Below are positions 26,760 through 37,208 of a DNA stretch of 64,000 nt, piece after piece. A program made the translations under genes and the position numbers. This stretch comes from Novosphingobium sp. 18050 (GTDB taxonomy: Bacteria; Pseudomonadota; Alphaproteobacteria; Sphingomonadales; Sphingomonadaceae): positions 1 through 64,000 of the forward strand of contig NZ_CACSJO010000022.1 in the NCBI RefSeq assembly GCF_902706195.1. Reading direction: 5' to 3'. The notes below the pieces were generated by a model. That model did no database searches. It saw nothing but the letters and a program-made list of their open reading frames with translations, and was not told where the DNA came from. Each line of letters starts with the position of its first letter. Position 1 is the stretch's first letter.

Positions 26760-28175
26760 GTGGCTGATACTTACGATGTCATCGTTCTCGGTTCCGGCCC
26801 CGGCGGCTACGTTTCGGCGATCCGGGCTGCACAGCTGGGCCTGAAAGTCGCAATCGTCGAGCGCGAACTGCTCGGCGGCATCTGTCTCAATTGGGGCTGC
26901 ATCCCGACCAAGGCGCTGCTGCGCTCGGCCGAGATCATGCATCACATGAAGCACGCCAAGGACTACGGCCTGGCTGCAGAGAACATCACCGCTGACCTCG
27001 ACGCGATCGTCAAGCGTTCGCGCGGGGTGGCCAAGCAGCTCAATCAGGGCGTCACGCACCTGATGAAGAAGAACAAGATCACCGTCCACATGGGCACCGG
27101 AAAGCTTGTCGCTCCCGGCAAGCTGGAAGTGACCGGCGAAAAGGGTAGCGAGACCCTTTCGGCCAAGCACATCATCATCGCCACCGGCGCCCGCGCCCGC
27201 GACCTGCCCAAGGCCAAGGCCGACGGCAACCGCGTGTGGACCTATCGCCATGCGATGACCCCGAAGGAAATGCCCAGCAAGCTGCTGGTCCTCGGATCGG
27301 GCGCCATCGGCATCGAATTCGCCAGCTTCTACAACGACATGGGCGTTGATGTTACGGTCGTCGAGATGATGGACCGCATCGTTCCGGTCGAGGACAAGGA
27401 CATCTCGGTGTTCCTGGAGAAGTCACTGACCAAGCAGGGTATCAAGATCATGACCGGCGCCAAGGCCGGAGACGTGATCTCGTCCGACAAGGGTGTCAGC
27501 GTCAAGATCACCCCCAAGGGCGGTAAGGAAGAGACTCAGGAATTCAGCCACGTCATCGTCGCCATCGGCATCGTACCGAACGTGGAAAACATCGGCCTTG
27601 AGGACCTCAAGATCGAGCCGGACGAGAAGTTCTTCGTCAAGGTCGACGACTATGGCCGCACCAACGTTCCCGGCGTCTGGGCGATCGGCGACTGCGTGAA
27701 GGGCCCTTGGCTGGCGCACAAGGCCAGCCACGAAGGCGTCACCACTGCCGAGTCCATCGCCAAGGAACTGGGCAACAAGGAAGTCCACCCGCACCCGCTT
27801 GACCGTAACAACATCCCGGGTTGCACCTATTGCCACCCGCAGATCGCGTCGGTCGGCATGACCGAGGCCAAGGCCAAGGAAGCCGGTTACGAGGTGAAGG
27901 CTGGAACCTTCCCGTTCATCGGCAACGGCAAGGCCATCGCGCTCGGCGAGGCCGAGGGTTTCGTCAAGACGGTGTTCGACGCCAAGACCGGCGAATTGCT
28001 GGGCGCTCACATGATCGGCGCGGAAGTGACCGAGATGATCCAGGGCTACGTCGTGGGCAAGACCCTCGAAACCACCGAGGCCGAGCTGATGAACACGGTG
28101 TTCCCGCACCCGACCATCTCGGAAACGATGCACGAGGCCACCCTGGCCGCCTACGGACGCGCGCTTCACATGTGA
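26760..28175 (+). CDS. lpdA: Dihydrolipoamide dehydrogenase (E3)
   Basis: FAD flavoprotein that re-oxidises dihydrolipoamide with NAD+. The 471-residue protein has the FAD motif VIVLGSGPGGYVSAIRAAQLG, the redox disulfide GGICLNWGCIPTKALL, the NAD motif LVLGSGAIGIEFASFYNDMG and the C-terminal HPHPTISE His-Glu pair. The start is GTG 26760, four bases after the thioesterase stop. It closes the pdhC-thioesterase-thioesterase-lpdA operon, which ends at a strong terminator. Confidence 0.97.
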   Translation: MADTYDVIVLGSGPGGYVSAIRAAQLGLKVAIVERELLGGICLNWGCIPTKALLRSAEIMHHMKHAKDYGLAAENITADLDAIVKRSRGVAKQLNQGVTHLMKKNKITVHMGTGKLVAPGKLEVTGEKGSETLSAKHIIIATGARARDLPKAKADGNRVWTYRHAMTPKEMPSKLLVLGSGAIGIEFASFYNDMGVDVTVVEMMDRIVPVEDKDISVFLEKSLTKQGIKIMTGAKAGDVISSDKGVSVKITPKGGKEETQEFSHVIVAIGIVPNVENIGLEDLKIEPDEKFFVKVDDYGRTNVPGVWAIGDCVKGPWLAHKASHEGVTTAESIAKELGNKEVHPHPLDRNNIPGCTYCHPQIASVGMTEAKAKEAGYEVKAGTFPFIGNGKAIALGEAEGFVKTVFDAKTGELLGAHMIGAEVTEMIQGYVVGKTLETTEAELMNTVFPHPTISETMHEATLAAYGRALHM

Positions 28176-28190
28176 CGTGCATGCTGTGCA

Positions 28191-28232
28191 AAACGAAAAG
28201 GGGCGGACCTTGCGGTCCGCCCCTTTTCGTTT
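28191..28232. terminator. Rho-independent terminator after lpdA
   Basis: A perfect 19-bp stem (28191-28209 and 28214-28232) with a TTGC loop. The outer arms are A-rich and T-rich, so it works on both strands and can end both the lpdA transcript and the convergent PilZ transcript. Confidence 0.9.
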
Positions 28233-28275
28233 GGGTCCAGCGCTGGAACTTGGAACCGAGCCGGGTTTCCTGCCG

Positions 28276-28593
28276 TTAGCCCGCAGCCCTGACGATATGC
28301 TCGAACACCGCGACATGAAGTGGCTCGGCAAATTCGCATCCCACGGCGCCGTCACGCATCCAGCAGATGCGAGCGCTCAGCAGTTGAAGCCCGGGAATGC
28401 GAATACGCAGTGGCACTTCGGCCCGCGCGTCGGCGAACTTGGCGATGCGGAAACCGCCGGGAGAAAGGTCCTCCAGCCGTGCTGCCTTCCAGGGCCGGGT
28501 GCCTTGGCGCACTTCGCACAGAATCTCGACGCCGATTCGCTTGGAACGCGCTGCGTGACCATCGCTCGGGGCATTGGTTCCATCGTGCTGCAA
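28276..28593 (-). CDS. PilZ domain protein (putative c-di-GMP receptor)
   Basis: A 105-residue single PilZ domain. The c-di-GMP-binding marks are an N-terminal Arg/Lys cluster (HAARSKRIGV, a form of RxxxR) and DLSPGGFRI (D/N-x-S-x-x-G). The start is TTG 28593: AAGGAGAG lies 6 nt upstream, an excellent Shine-Dalgarno, and homology begins soon after. That Shine-Dalgarno is buried in a 12-bp hairpin (28600-28635). Single PilZ domains often act as adaptors for motility or exopolysaccharide enzymes; the target is unknown. Confidence 0.82.
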   Translation of the reverse strand: MQHDGTNAPSDGHAARSKRIGVEILCEVRQGTRPWKAARLEDLSPGGFRIAKFADARAEVPLRIRIPGLQLLSARICWMRDGAVGCEFAEPLHVAVFEHIVRAAG

Positions 28594-28599
28594 TGTTCT

Positions 28600-28635
28600 C
28601 TCCTTGGGCCCGATGAACGCTTGGGCCTCAAGGAG
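28600..28635 (-). promoter_or_regulatory. mRNA hairpin sequestering the PilZ gene ribosome-binding site
   Basis: In the minus-strand RNA, CTCCTTG-A-GGCCC (28635-28623) pairs with GGGCCCAAGGAG (28611-28600) through 12 base pairs with one bulged A and an 11-nt loop. The 3' arm contains the AAGGAG Shine-Dalgarno that serves TTG 28593. There is no U-tract behind it, so it looks like a translational gate, not a terminator. Confidence 0.6.
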
Positions 28636-28693
28636 TTACGATGTCGTTAGCGCTTTGACGGGGAGTGCCTGCAAAACGGCGGAGTAACTGATT

Positions 28694-29206
28694 TCACCGG
28701 AAATTCCGTGCCAGCACGACCAGAGAAGGATCGCCCTCCAGAGGCTCGGGCGTAAAGCCTTTCTCGCGTTCCAGATCGATGGCGGCGTGGTTGTCGCGGC
28801 TCTCGATCGAGATCGCCCGGCGGCACCCGCGCATCGCGGCCTGGTCTGCGAGGAAATCGAGCATGGGCCAGCCGATGCCCTTACCACGGTGGTTCCCGCA
28901 GATCGAAACCGCGATCTCGCCGGTATCGAGCGGACCGTCGCAGGCCAGCACCGCCGAGACGACGATCTGCCCGCTCGCCCGGTTGATGCCGACCCACGAT
29001 TCTGTCCGGAAATGATCGGTATGAACCAGCGGTCGGAGGTGGCTGTCTCCGACATGCTCGGCTGCGGCGAGGAACCGAAAACGGCGGTCCTCGTCGGTCA
29101 CCCGGTCGAAGAACTCGACGAGGTCGGGCATGTCTGCTTCAGTAGCGGGGCGCACGTCGATGTCGAGGCCCGAGCGGGTGGGCAGCGTGATGGTCCAGAA
29201 TGGCAT
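28694..29206 (-). CDS. GNAT acetyltransferase resembling the catalytic domain of Pat/PatZ
   Basis: A 170-residue GNAT protein. The acetyl-CoA loop is NHRGKGIGWPML (Arg107-Gly112). The N-terminal half (VRPATEADMPDLVEFFDRV, then DEDRRFRFL and LVHTDHFRTESWVGI) resembles the GNAT domain of protein acetyltransferase Pat, which inactivates acetyl-CoA synthetase, but without the large NDP-forming acyl-CoA synthetase-like domain. It is divergent from acs across 209 bp, making Acs a natural candidate target. The family is certain; the Acs link is inference. Confidence 0.8.
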   Translation of the reverse strand: MPFWTITLPTRSGLDIDVRPATEADMPDLVEFFDRVTDEDRRFRFLAAAEHVGDSHLRPLVHTDHFRTESWVGINRASGQIVVSAVLACDGPLDTGEIAVSICGNHRGKGIGWPMLDFLADQAAMRGCRRAISIESRDNHAAIDLEREKGFTPEPLEGDPSLVVLARNFR

Positions 29207-29269
29207 GGTATCGGCCTTTCGCGAGGGAGCGATGTGGCAATTGCTAATCCGTTTCCTGCGCCTGACGCC

Positions 29270-29283
29270 TTGATCCAGATCAC
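29270..29283. promoter_or_regulatory. FNR/FixK-type box between the GNAT gene and acs
   Basis: TTGAT (29270-29274), CCAG, ATCAC (29279-29283) matches TTGAT-N4-ATCAA at 9 of 10 fixed positions. Its centre is 70 bp from the GNAT start and 139 bp from the acs start. A TTATAAG -10-like sequence stands near 29354-29360 for acs. The site suggests oxygen or redox control of one or both genes. Confidence 0.5.
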
Positions 29284-29415
29284 AAGCAGCCCCATTTTCG
29301 GCGTTGCGCGGCCCCCGATACCGATGTCCTATGTCGTGACCCTGCGCCGGCCGTTATAAGGCTGCATCAAGGCCGGACGAGTCCGGCAATAATGACGTAA
29401 GAGGAGAGCACCCAA

Positions 29416-31365
<1,950 letters not shown>

Positions 31366-31378
31366 TTTCAGGCAAGCC

Positions 31379-31419
31379 TGATGTGACGGTTGGCCGCGCT
31401 ATCGCCGACCGTCGCATCA
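31379..31419 (+). terminator. Hairpin downstream of acs
   Basis: Arms 31379-31394 and 31404-31419 pair over 16 positions (two of them G-U in the plus-strand RNA) around a 9-nt loop. No T-run follows, so it may be a factor-dependent or weak terminator for acs. The rest of the 237-bp gap to the next gene shows only a small TACTAC/GTAGTA repeat near 31447-31462. Confidence 0.5.
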
Positions 31420-31602
31420 ACACGCCAAATTGCGCGTCTACATGCCTACTACGGGGTAGTAATTGCGCGCAGCTTCCGAACTGCCGTGGCGGCCCTGATA
31501 CGACCTTGATTTTGGCCTTGATATCGCGGCGCTTCTGCCTTGCGTAGCGCCGCCTGCGCGGACAGGATGCGCTTTGCGACGCAACTGTCAGGGGCTTTAT
31601 CG

Positions 31603-33003
31603 ATGCGCTTCAATCTTCCGGTGTTGATCTCGCTGGGAGCCAGCCTGCTGGCCTCCACTGCCGTCCAGGCCAAGGGCCATCCAGAGGCCGAGAAGCAGGT
31701 ATTGGACCTTTCGAAGCAAACCATCGCCCTCAGGTCCGTGCGCGGCCCGGGCAACATGACGCCGCAGGTCGCCGAAGTGCTGAAGGGCGCTCTGCTCAAG
31801 GCTGGCTGGGACGCGAAGGACATCGAGATCGTCCCGCTGGACGACACCGCCTATCTGATCGCCACCTGGAAGGGCAGCGATCCCACGCTCGGCCCTGTCG
31901 TTCTCTCGGCCCATATGGACGTGGTGGAAGCCAAGCCTGCGGACTGGGAGCGCGACCCGTTCACTCCGATCGTAGAAAACGGCTACCTTTTCGGGCGCGG
32001 GGCCAGCGATACCAAGTTCGAGGCCGCGCTCGCCCTGTCCTCGGTGATCGAACTGCGGCGTGAGGGCTTCAAGCCGAAGCGCAGCATCGTCATCGCCTAT
32101 TCGGGCGACGAGGAAACCACGATGGAGACCTCCAAGGCGATCGCGCAGCGTCTCAAGAATGCGGATATCGTCCTCAATGTCGACGGTTCCGCCGGTACGC
32201 TCGCGGAAAGCGGCAAGCCACTGTATTGGAGCTGGCAGGGCGGTGAGAAAACTTACGTCGATTACAAGGTCGAGGTCACCAACCCGGGCGGCCACAGTTC
32301 CGCCCCGCGCCCCGACAACGCGATCGTCCAGCTTGCCGAGGCGATGGCCAAAATTGGCGCCTACCGGTTCAAGCCGGAACTTAATGACATAACCCGCCAA
32401 TACTGGACCGAAGCCGCCAAGATCGAGCCTGACGCCAAGCTCGCAGCCGCGATGAAGGCCTTCGTCGCCAATCCGCAGGACACTGCTGCGCTGGCCGTGC
32501 TGCGCGCCAATCCGGCGACGGTGGGCAAGGTCTCGACGACCTGCGTGCCGACGATGATCGCGGGCGGCCATGCCCAGAACGCCCTGCCGCAGAGCGCCAC
32601 GGCCAATATCAACTGCCGCATCTTCCCCGGCCATACGCGGGCAGAGATCATGGCTGAAATGGAGAAAGTCGCGGCGATGCCTGCCGCGAAGTTCAGTGAT
32701 GTGACCGGGGACGATTCCGTCGAAGCCCCCGCTTCGCCCATGCGCGCCGATTTCGTGGCGGCGACGCGCAAGGCAGTGACGGCGGCCTGGGGCCCGGTGC
32801 CCATTATCCCGACGCAGGCATCCGGTGCCTCGGATTCGATGTGGTACCGCGCGCTGGGTGTACCCAGCTATGGCGCCAGCGCATCAATGAGCAAGGACTC
32901 GGACGATTTCTCGCACGGCCTGAACGAACGCATTGCCCTGCTGAATATCGCGCCCGGGGTGACCTATTACCTCAGCCTGCTCAAGGATCTGACCGCAAAG
33001 TGA
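31603..33003 (+). CDS. Exported M20 family metallopeptidase
   Basis: A 466-residue di-zinc peptidase with a signal peptide (MRFNLPVLISLGASLLAST, cleavage after VQA). Metal and catalytic positions are visible in SAHMDVVEA (His, Asp), GRGASDTKFEAALA (Asp), YSGDEETTME (Glu-Glu), VLNVDGS (Asp) and the late His of DFSHGLNERI. It likely releases amino acids from small peptides in the periplasm. ATG 31603 is chosen because the signal peptide begins there. It overlaps the next gene by four bases (GTGA), so the two hydrolases are co-translated. Confidence 0.88.
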   Translation: MRFNLPVLISLGASLLASTAVQAKGHPEAEKQVLDLSKQTIALRSVRGPGNMTPQVAEVLKGALLKAGWDAKDIEIVPLDDTAYLIATWKGSDPTLGPVVLSAHMDVVEAKPADWERDPFTPIVENGYLFGRGASDTKFEAALALSSVIELRREGFKPKRSIVIAYSGDEETTMETSKAIAQRLKNADIVLNVDGSAGTLAESGKPLYWSWQGGEKTYVDYKVEVTNPGGHSSAPRPDNAIVQLAEAMAKIGAYRFKPELNDITRQYWTEAAKIEPDAKLAAAMKAFVANPQDTAALAVLRANPATVGKVSTTCVPTMIAGGHAQNALPQSATANINCRIFPGHTRAEIMAEMEKVAAMPAAKFSDVTGDDSVEAPASPMRADFVAATRKAVTAAWGPVPIIPTQASGASDSMWYRALGVPSYGASASMSKDSDDFSHGLNERIALLNIAPGVTYYLSLLKDLTAK

Positions 33004-34277
33004 AGCGCGCGGCCCTGACGGTAGCCTTGGCCCTGACGACGCTGGCGGCGCCGGCAGGGGCCCGTTCGGTTTACGTCAATGCAGGCCGGTTGGTCGATGT
33101 GACCAAGGGGATCGAAAAGACCGGGCAGTGCGTGCTGGTCGAGGACGCTCGCATCACCCGCGTCGAGGCCTGCACCGCGCCGCCGCCGGGCGCGCAGGTG
33201 CTGGACTGGTCCGCTTATACAGTACTGCCGGGCCTTATCGACCTGCACACCCACCTTGCCGACACCGGCCAGAGCGCGGATGTGGCGGCTCCCCTCAAGA
33301 CCTCGCCGCAGGCCACGGCCCTGATCGGGGCGCACAACGCGAAGATCACGCTGGAGGCGGGGTTCACCACCGTGCGCGATGTCGGCACGTATCGCGGGCT
33401 TACAGATGTGGCCCTGCGAGATGCGATAGCAGGCGGCATGGTGCCAGGTCCGCGCATGTTCGTGGCAGGGGCCTATATCACCGCGCCCGGCGGCGGCGGC
33501 GAACTCAACGGCGTCGTCCCCAACGACCAACTCCCCGCCGACATGCGTCTCGGCGTCGTGCACAATGCGGGCGAGGCGCGAGAACGCACCGAGTACCTGT
33601 TCGCTCACGGTGCCGACTTCATCAAGATGATCGCCACCGGCGCCGTCCTCGCCATCGGCACCGAGCCGGGCAAGATCGAACTGTCGGAAGACGAGATGCG
33701 CGCCGTCGTTGAGGTGGCCAGGGCTCACGGCAGCTACGCCACCGCCCACGCACATGGGGCCGAGGGCATCAAGGCGGCGATCCGCGCGGGCGTCCATAGC
33801 ATCGAGCATGCCAGCCTGATCGATGATGAGGGCCTCGCCATGGCGAAGAAGGCCGGGGTCTGGCTCGTCATGGACATTTACGACGGTGACTGGATCGACC
33901 AGCAAGGCACCAAGGAAGGCTGGCCTGAGGAGTACCTGCGCAAGAACCGCGAAACCACGGAGGCACAGCGCGAAGGTTTCGCCAAGGCGCTGAAGCAGGG
34001 GGTGAAGCTGGCCTTTGGCACTGATGCCGGCGTCTACCCGCACGGGTTCAACGCCCGTCAGTTCGGCTATATGGTACGCTATGGCATGACACCCGCGCAG
34101 GCGATCCGTGCGGCGACGCTCGATGCAGCGACTTTGATCGGCCATGACAAGGAACTGGGCTCGATCGAGCCGGGCAAGTTCGCCGACATGATTGCGGTGC
34201 CGGGCGATCCTTTGGTGGACGTGGGCGCGTTGGAAAGCGCGGCGCATGTCATGAAGGCCGGCGCGATAGTCAAATGA
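33000..34277 (+). CDS. Exported amidohydrolase (imidazolonepropionase/prolidase-like)
   Basis: A 425-residue amidohydrolase-superfamily enzyme with a signal peptide (VKRAALTVALALTTLAAPAGA). Metal-site motifs are LIDLHTHLADTG (His-x-His), the probable carboxylated lysine in DFIKMIATGAV, ATAHAHGAEG and HSIEHASLID (His ligands) and AFGTDAGVYPHG (Asp). Characterised relatives cleave Xaa-Pro dipeptides or acylated amino acids. The GTG start at 33000 overlaps the M20 stop, so the pair may degrade peptides together in the periplasm. Confidence 0.87.
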   Translation: MKRAALTVALALTTLAAPAGARSVYVNAGRLVDVTKGIEKTGQCVLVEDARITRVEACTAPPPGAQVLDWSAYTVLPGLIDLHTHLADTGQSADVAAPLKTSPQATALIGAHNAKITLEAGFTTVRDVGTYRGLTDVALRDAIAGGMVPGPRMFVAGAYITAPGGGGELNGVVPNDQLPADMRLGVVHNAGEARERTEYLFAHGADFIKMIATGAVLAIGTEPGKIELSEDEMRAVVEVARAHGSYATAHAHGAEGIKAAIRAGVHSIEHASLIDDEGLAMAKKAGVWLVMDIYDGDWIDQQGTKEGWPEEYLRKNRETTEAQREGFAKALKQGVKLAFGTDAGVYPHGFNARQFGYMVRYGMTPAQAIRAATLDAATLIGHDKELGSIEPGKFADMIAVPGDPLVDVGALESAAHVMKAGAIVK

Positions 34278-34360
34278 AGCGTTCGGCCACCGGGTTTTCG
34301 AGGCAGGTTCTGGCGAATTTGGGGTCATAATAAATAACCACGTAAAATAAGTTCATCATG

Positions 34361-34390
34361 TCATTATTGGCGGGAAAGTGCCAATAATGA
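34361..34390. repeat. AT-rich perfect inverted repeat upstream of the glycosyltransferase gene
   Basis: TCATTATTGGC (34361-34371) and GCCAATAATGA (34380-34390) pair perfectly over 11 bp with an 8-nt loop. They lie in a 214-bp intergenic stretch that is clearly more AT-rich than its surroundings. No T-run follows; it may be an operator or a leader hairpin for the glycosyltransferase gene. Confidence 0.6.
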
Positions 34391-34491
34391 CGCTTGGCTA
34401 TGTTGCTGTTAAGGAAAGTTATCTGGACGGTTTCAGGTGAGCGTGTTGTATATTTGCTCTAGCGATTACCCGCTGTCGTGCCGGAGCTTCT

Positions 34492-35592
34492 ATGCCCACG
34501 CTTTCCATCTGTATTCCGACATACAATCGTTCCCATTGCCTGGCTGAACTTCTCGACAGTATCATCGCTCAGGACATGCCCCAGATCGAAGTCGTCGTCA
34601 GCGACGATGGCTCGCCAGACGACACTGCTGCTCTCGCGCGGAGCTATGGCGGCCGGATCGCGCGGTTCACATTGTTGTGCCAACCGGTCAATATCGGGGT
34701 CGATCGCAATATCCGCGCCGTCACGGAAGCCGCGACGGGGGACTATATCTGGTTGATCGGCGATGATGACCGTCTGGAGCCGGGCGGCGCGCGCCGGGTC
34801 ATGGACGCTCTCGAGCGTTGGCCGGGCGTGGTCGGGCTAACGCTTGGCGTGGTCGATTACGATGTGACCTTGCGGCATGTCACCGGCCTGCGGGCCATGC
34901 CCAGAACGCAGCGGATCGAAGGTGCGGCAGCGGTTTTCAGCCGCTCTGCCCATTTACTCGGCTACATATCGGGAACCGTCGTGGATCGCCGCAAGTGGAA
35001 TGCGGCCAGCGCCGACCCCAGCGCGCGCGCGATGAAGAACCTGTATTCGCCGGTCTACATTCTGGGCCGCGCGATAGGCGCGACCGGAACCTGGGGCATC
35101 GTCAACGAGCCTTGCATCGGTTTTCGCTCCGGCAACGACCAACTCAAGCGCAGGGTCGGCTGGCTGGAGCGCCTGAAGATCGATGTGCGCGCCTACGACG
35201 AGATCGCAGACCTGCTCTTTGCAGACGACCGCGCCGCCCACCGTGCGATGTGCAAGCGGGTGTTCGACACACACATTCTCGCCCGCATCGTCAATGCGAC
35301 GACTAGCGGGGAGGACTCCGGCGAAAGGCTGAAAGCCGCGACCTACTTGATCGGACGTTATGCGGCGATGCCCCGGCTGTGGCTGCTGGGCCTGCCTATG
35401 CTGCTCGCGCCCGCCATAATGCTTCGCGCGGTGCGGAGCGCCTACAGGCGCATGGCGGGTTCATCCGGAACCGCAAGGGCGCGGCGGTTCGTGTCCGCTG
35501 AAACCGGCCCGGCGGCCGGCCGCGTCCCGCTCCAACACGGCAGCAATCCACCGCCTCGGAGATCGGGAAGGATGCAACGCCAGTTCCACTAG
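34492..35592 (+). CDS. Family 2 glycosyltransferase
   Basis: A 366-residue GT-A inverting transferase. The N-terminal domain shows LSICIPTYNRSHCLAELLDSI, the nucleotide-binding VVSDDGSPDDT and the DxD-type GDDDRLEPGG. A hydrophobic segment near 298-315 (LWLLGLPMLLAPAIMLRAV) could tether it to the membrane; the last 50 residues are polar and basic. The sugar and acceptor are unknown. It stands alone, with no other envelope-sugar genes near, preceded by an AT-rich leader and convergent with the oxidoreductase at 35607. Confidence 0.87.
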   Translation: MPTLSICIPTYNRSHCLAELLDSIIAQDMPQIEVVVSDDGSPDDTAALARSYGGRIARFTLLCQPVNIGVDRNIRAVTEAATGDYIWLIGDDDRLEPGGARRVMDALERWPGVVGLTLGVVDYDVTLRHVTGLRAMPRTQRIEGAAAVFSRSAHLLGYISGTVVDRRKWNAASADPSARAMKNLYSPVYILGRAIGATGTWGIVNEPCIGFRSGNDQLKRRVGWLERLKIDVRAYDEIADLLFADDRAAHRAMCKRVFDTHILARIVNATTSGEDSGERLKAATYLIGRYAAMPRLWLLGLPMLLAPAIMLRAVRSAYRRMAGSSGTARARRFVSAETGPAAGRVPLQHGSNPPPRRSGRMQRQFH

Positions 35593-35606
35593 TCGGCAGG
35601 TCGGCC

Positions 35607-37208
35607 TTAGCGAAAGCGCCCGAACCGCCCCTTGTCTGCAATCACTTCGTGGGCGCAGTTGTGCCCGGGGGCTCCCGTAACGCCGCCGCCGGGATGGGTG
35701 CCTGCGCCGCACATGTAGAGGCCCTTGATCGGCCCCCGATAAGCGCCGTGGCCCAGCACGGGGCGCGCCGACCACATCTGATCCAGTGTGAGATTGCCGT
35801 GCATGATGTCTCCGCCGATAAGGCCGAACTTGCGTTCGAGGCCCTTGGGGCTGAGTATCTGCCTGCCAAGGATCGAGGCGCGGAAACCGGGCGCATGGGC
35901 TTCCACCGTATCGATGATGGTATAGGCTGCCTTGTCTTCCTCGGCGTCCCAGTCCCTGCCGCCGGGCAGTTCGGGCGCGAACTGTTGGCAGAACAGGCTG
36001 GCGACGTGCTGGCCTTCGGGAGCAAGGCTTTCGTCGATGGTCGAGGGAATGAGCATTTCGACGATCGGTGCCTTGGACCACCCATGCTGTTTCGCGTCTA
36101 TAAAGGCGCGGTCCATGTAGTCGAGCGTGGGCGCAATGATGATGCCTGAGCGGTGATGCTCGCCAGGTTCCGGCAAGCAGGTAAAGCGCGGCAGTTCGGA
36201 GAGAGCGACGTTCATGCGGAACGTGCCGCTGCCGGTCTTGAAGCCCTTCACGCGGCGCGCAAAGTCCGGTTTCAGGTCACTGGCGGCGATCATCCTGCCG
36301 TAGAGCAGTGCTGGCCCGACATTGGAGATGACACGCGGCGCAGCGATCTCCTCGCCGCTTTCAAGGCGTACTCCGGCCACTTTTCCGCCATCGACCAGCA
36401 CTTGCTCGACAGGCGTTTCGAGGCTGATCTCGACGCCGAGGTCGCGGCAGACCTTGGCCATGATCTGGGTGATCGTGCCCATGCCGCCGACCGAGTGGCC
36501 CCAGGCGCCCTTCTTGCCGTTCACCTCACCGAACACGTGGTGGAGCAGCACATACGCGCTGCCCGGCGTGTCGGGCGAGGCGTAATTGCCCACCACCGCG
36601 TCGAAACCGAAGGCAGCCTTCACCGCCTCGCTCTCGAACCAGCCGTCGAGCAGGCCGCGTGCAGACTTTGTGAACAGGTCGAGTACGTCGCGCTGGGCCT
36701 CGATCGACAGGCCAGCGAGCTTGCGGCCTTGCAATGCCGCATCGATCAGAGCCCGCCAGCCGCCTCCTGCCTCGGGCGGGGTCTTGAGCGCGAGGTCGCG
36801 CAGAACTTCCGCCACGCTTTCAAGAGCCTCGTAATAGGCGGGCAGCACTTCCGCATCGTGCTGCGAGAAGCGGCGAAACTCCGCCTGCGTGCGTTCCAGC
36901 CCGCCGCCCAGCTTGAGATAGCCGCCGTCTTCCTGCGGCAGGAAATTGCTGATCGGCCGCTCGATCACGCGGTACCCGTGCTCGGCCAGTCGCATGTCGG
37001 TAATGACCTTGGGCTGGAGCAGGCTGACGGTATAGCTGGCGACGGAGTTGCGGAAGCCGGGGTGGAATTCCTCGGTCACCGCCGCGCCGCCGACGACGTC
37101 GCGCCGCTCCAGCACGCGCACCTTCAGTCCGGCGCGGGCGAGGTAGAAGGCGCAGGTGAGGCCGTTGTGGCCGCCGCCGATAATGATCGCGTCGTACTTC
37201 GTGGTCAT
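35607..37208 (-). CDS. FAD-dependent oxidoreductase, PYROXD2/phytoene-desaturase-like
   Basis: A 533-residue flavoprotein of the amine-oxidase/CrtI superfamily, closest by pattern to the PYROXD2 group. The N terminus has the dinucleotide fold YDAIIIGGGHNGLTCAFYLA and RVLERRDVVGGAAVT; the C terminus has LYMCGAGTHPGGGVTGAPGH, the second FAD-binding motif. No carotenoid genes are near, so a carotenoid role is unlikely. The ATG at 37208 overlaps the Rieske stop by four bases (ATGA), so the two are translated together. It may act on the Rieske product or supply electrons; neither is shown. Confidence 0.85.
   Translation of the reverse strand: MTTKYDAIIIGGGHNGLTCAFYLARAGLKVRVLERRDVVGGAAVTEEFHPGFRNSVASYTVSLLQPKVITDMRLAEHGYRVIERPISNFLPQEDGGYLKLGGGLERTQAEFRRFSQHDAEVLPAYYEALESVAEVLRDLALKTPPEAGGGWRALIDAALQGRKLAGLSIEAQRDVLDLFTKSARGLLDGWFESEAVKAAFGFDAVVGNYASPDTPGSAYVLLHHVFGEVNGKKGAWGHSVGGMGTITQIMAKVCRDLGVEISLETPVEQVLVDGGKVAGVRLESGEEIAAPRVISNVGPALLYGRMIAASDLKPDFARRVKGFKTGSGTFRMNVALSELPRFTCLPEPGEHHRSGIIIAPTLDYMDRAFIDAKQHGWSKAPIVEMLIPSTIDESLAPEGQHVASLFCQQFAPELPGGRDWDAEEDKAAYTIIDTVEAHAPGFRASILGRQILSPKGLERKFGLIGGDIMHGNLTLDQMWSARPVLGHGAYRGPIKGLYMCGAGTHPGGGVTGAPGHNCAHEVIADKGRFGRFR

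Noticed and set aside
28252-28277. Second EcfG-like match (GGAAC-N17-CGTT) on the plus strand
   Set aside because: It points into the 3' end of the minus-strand PilZ gene with no plus-strand gene behind it; about one chance match is expected in a window of this size.
35607-37208. Carotenoid biosynthesis by a phytoene desaturase
   Set aside because: The flavoprotein is CrtI-like only by superfamily; no crtB, crtE or other carotenoid genes are adjacent and it is coupled to a Rieske oxygenase. The squalene-synthase-like gene at 52.8 kb lacks catalytic motifs.
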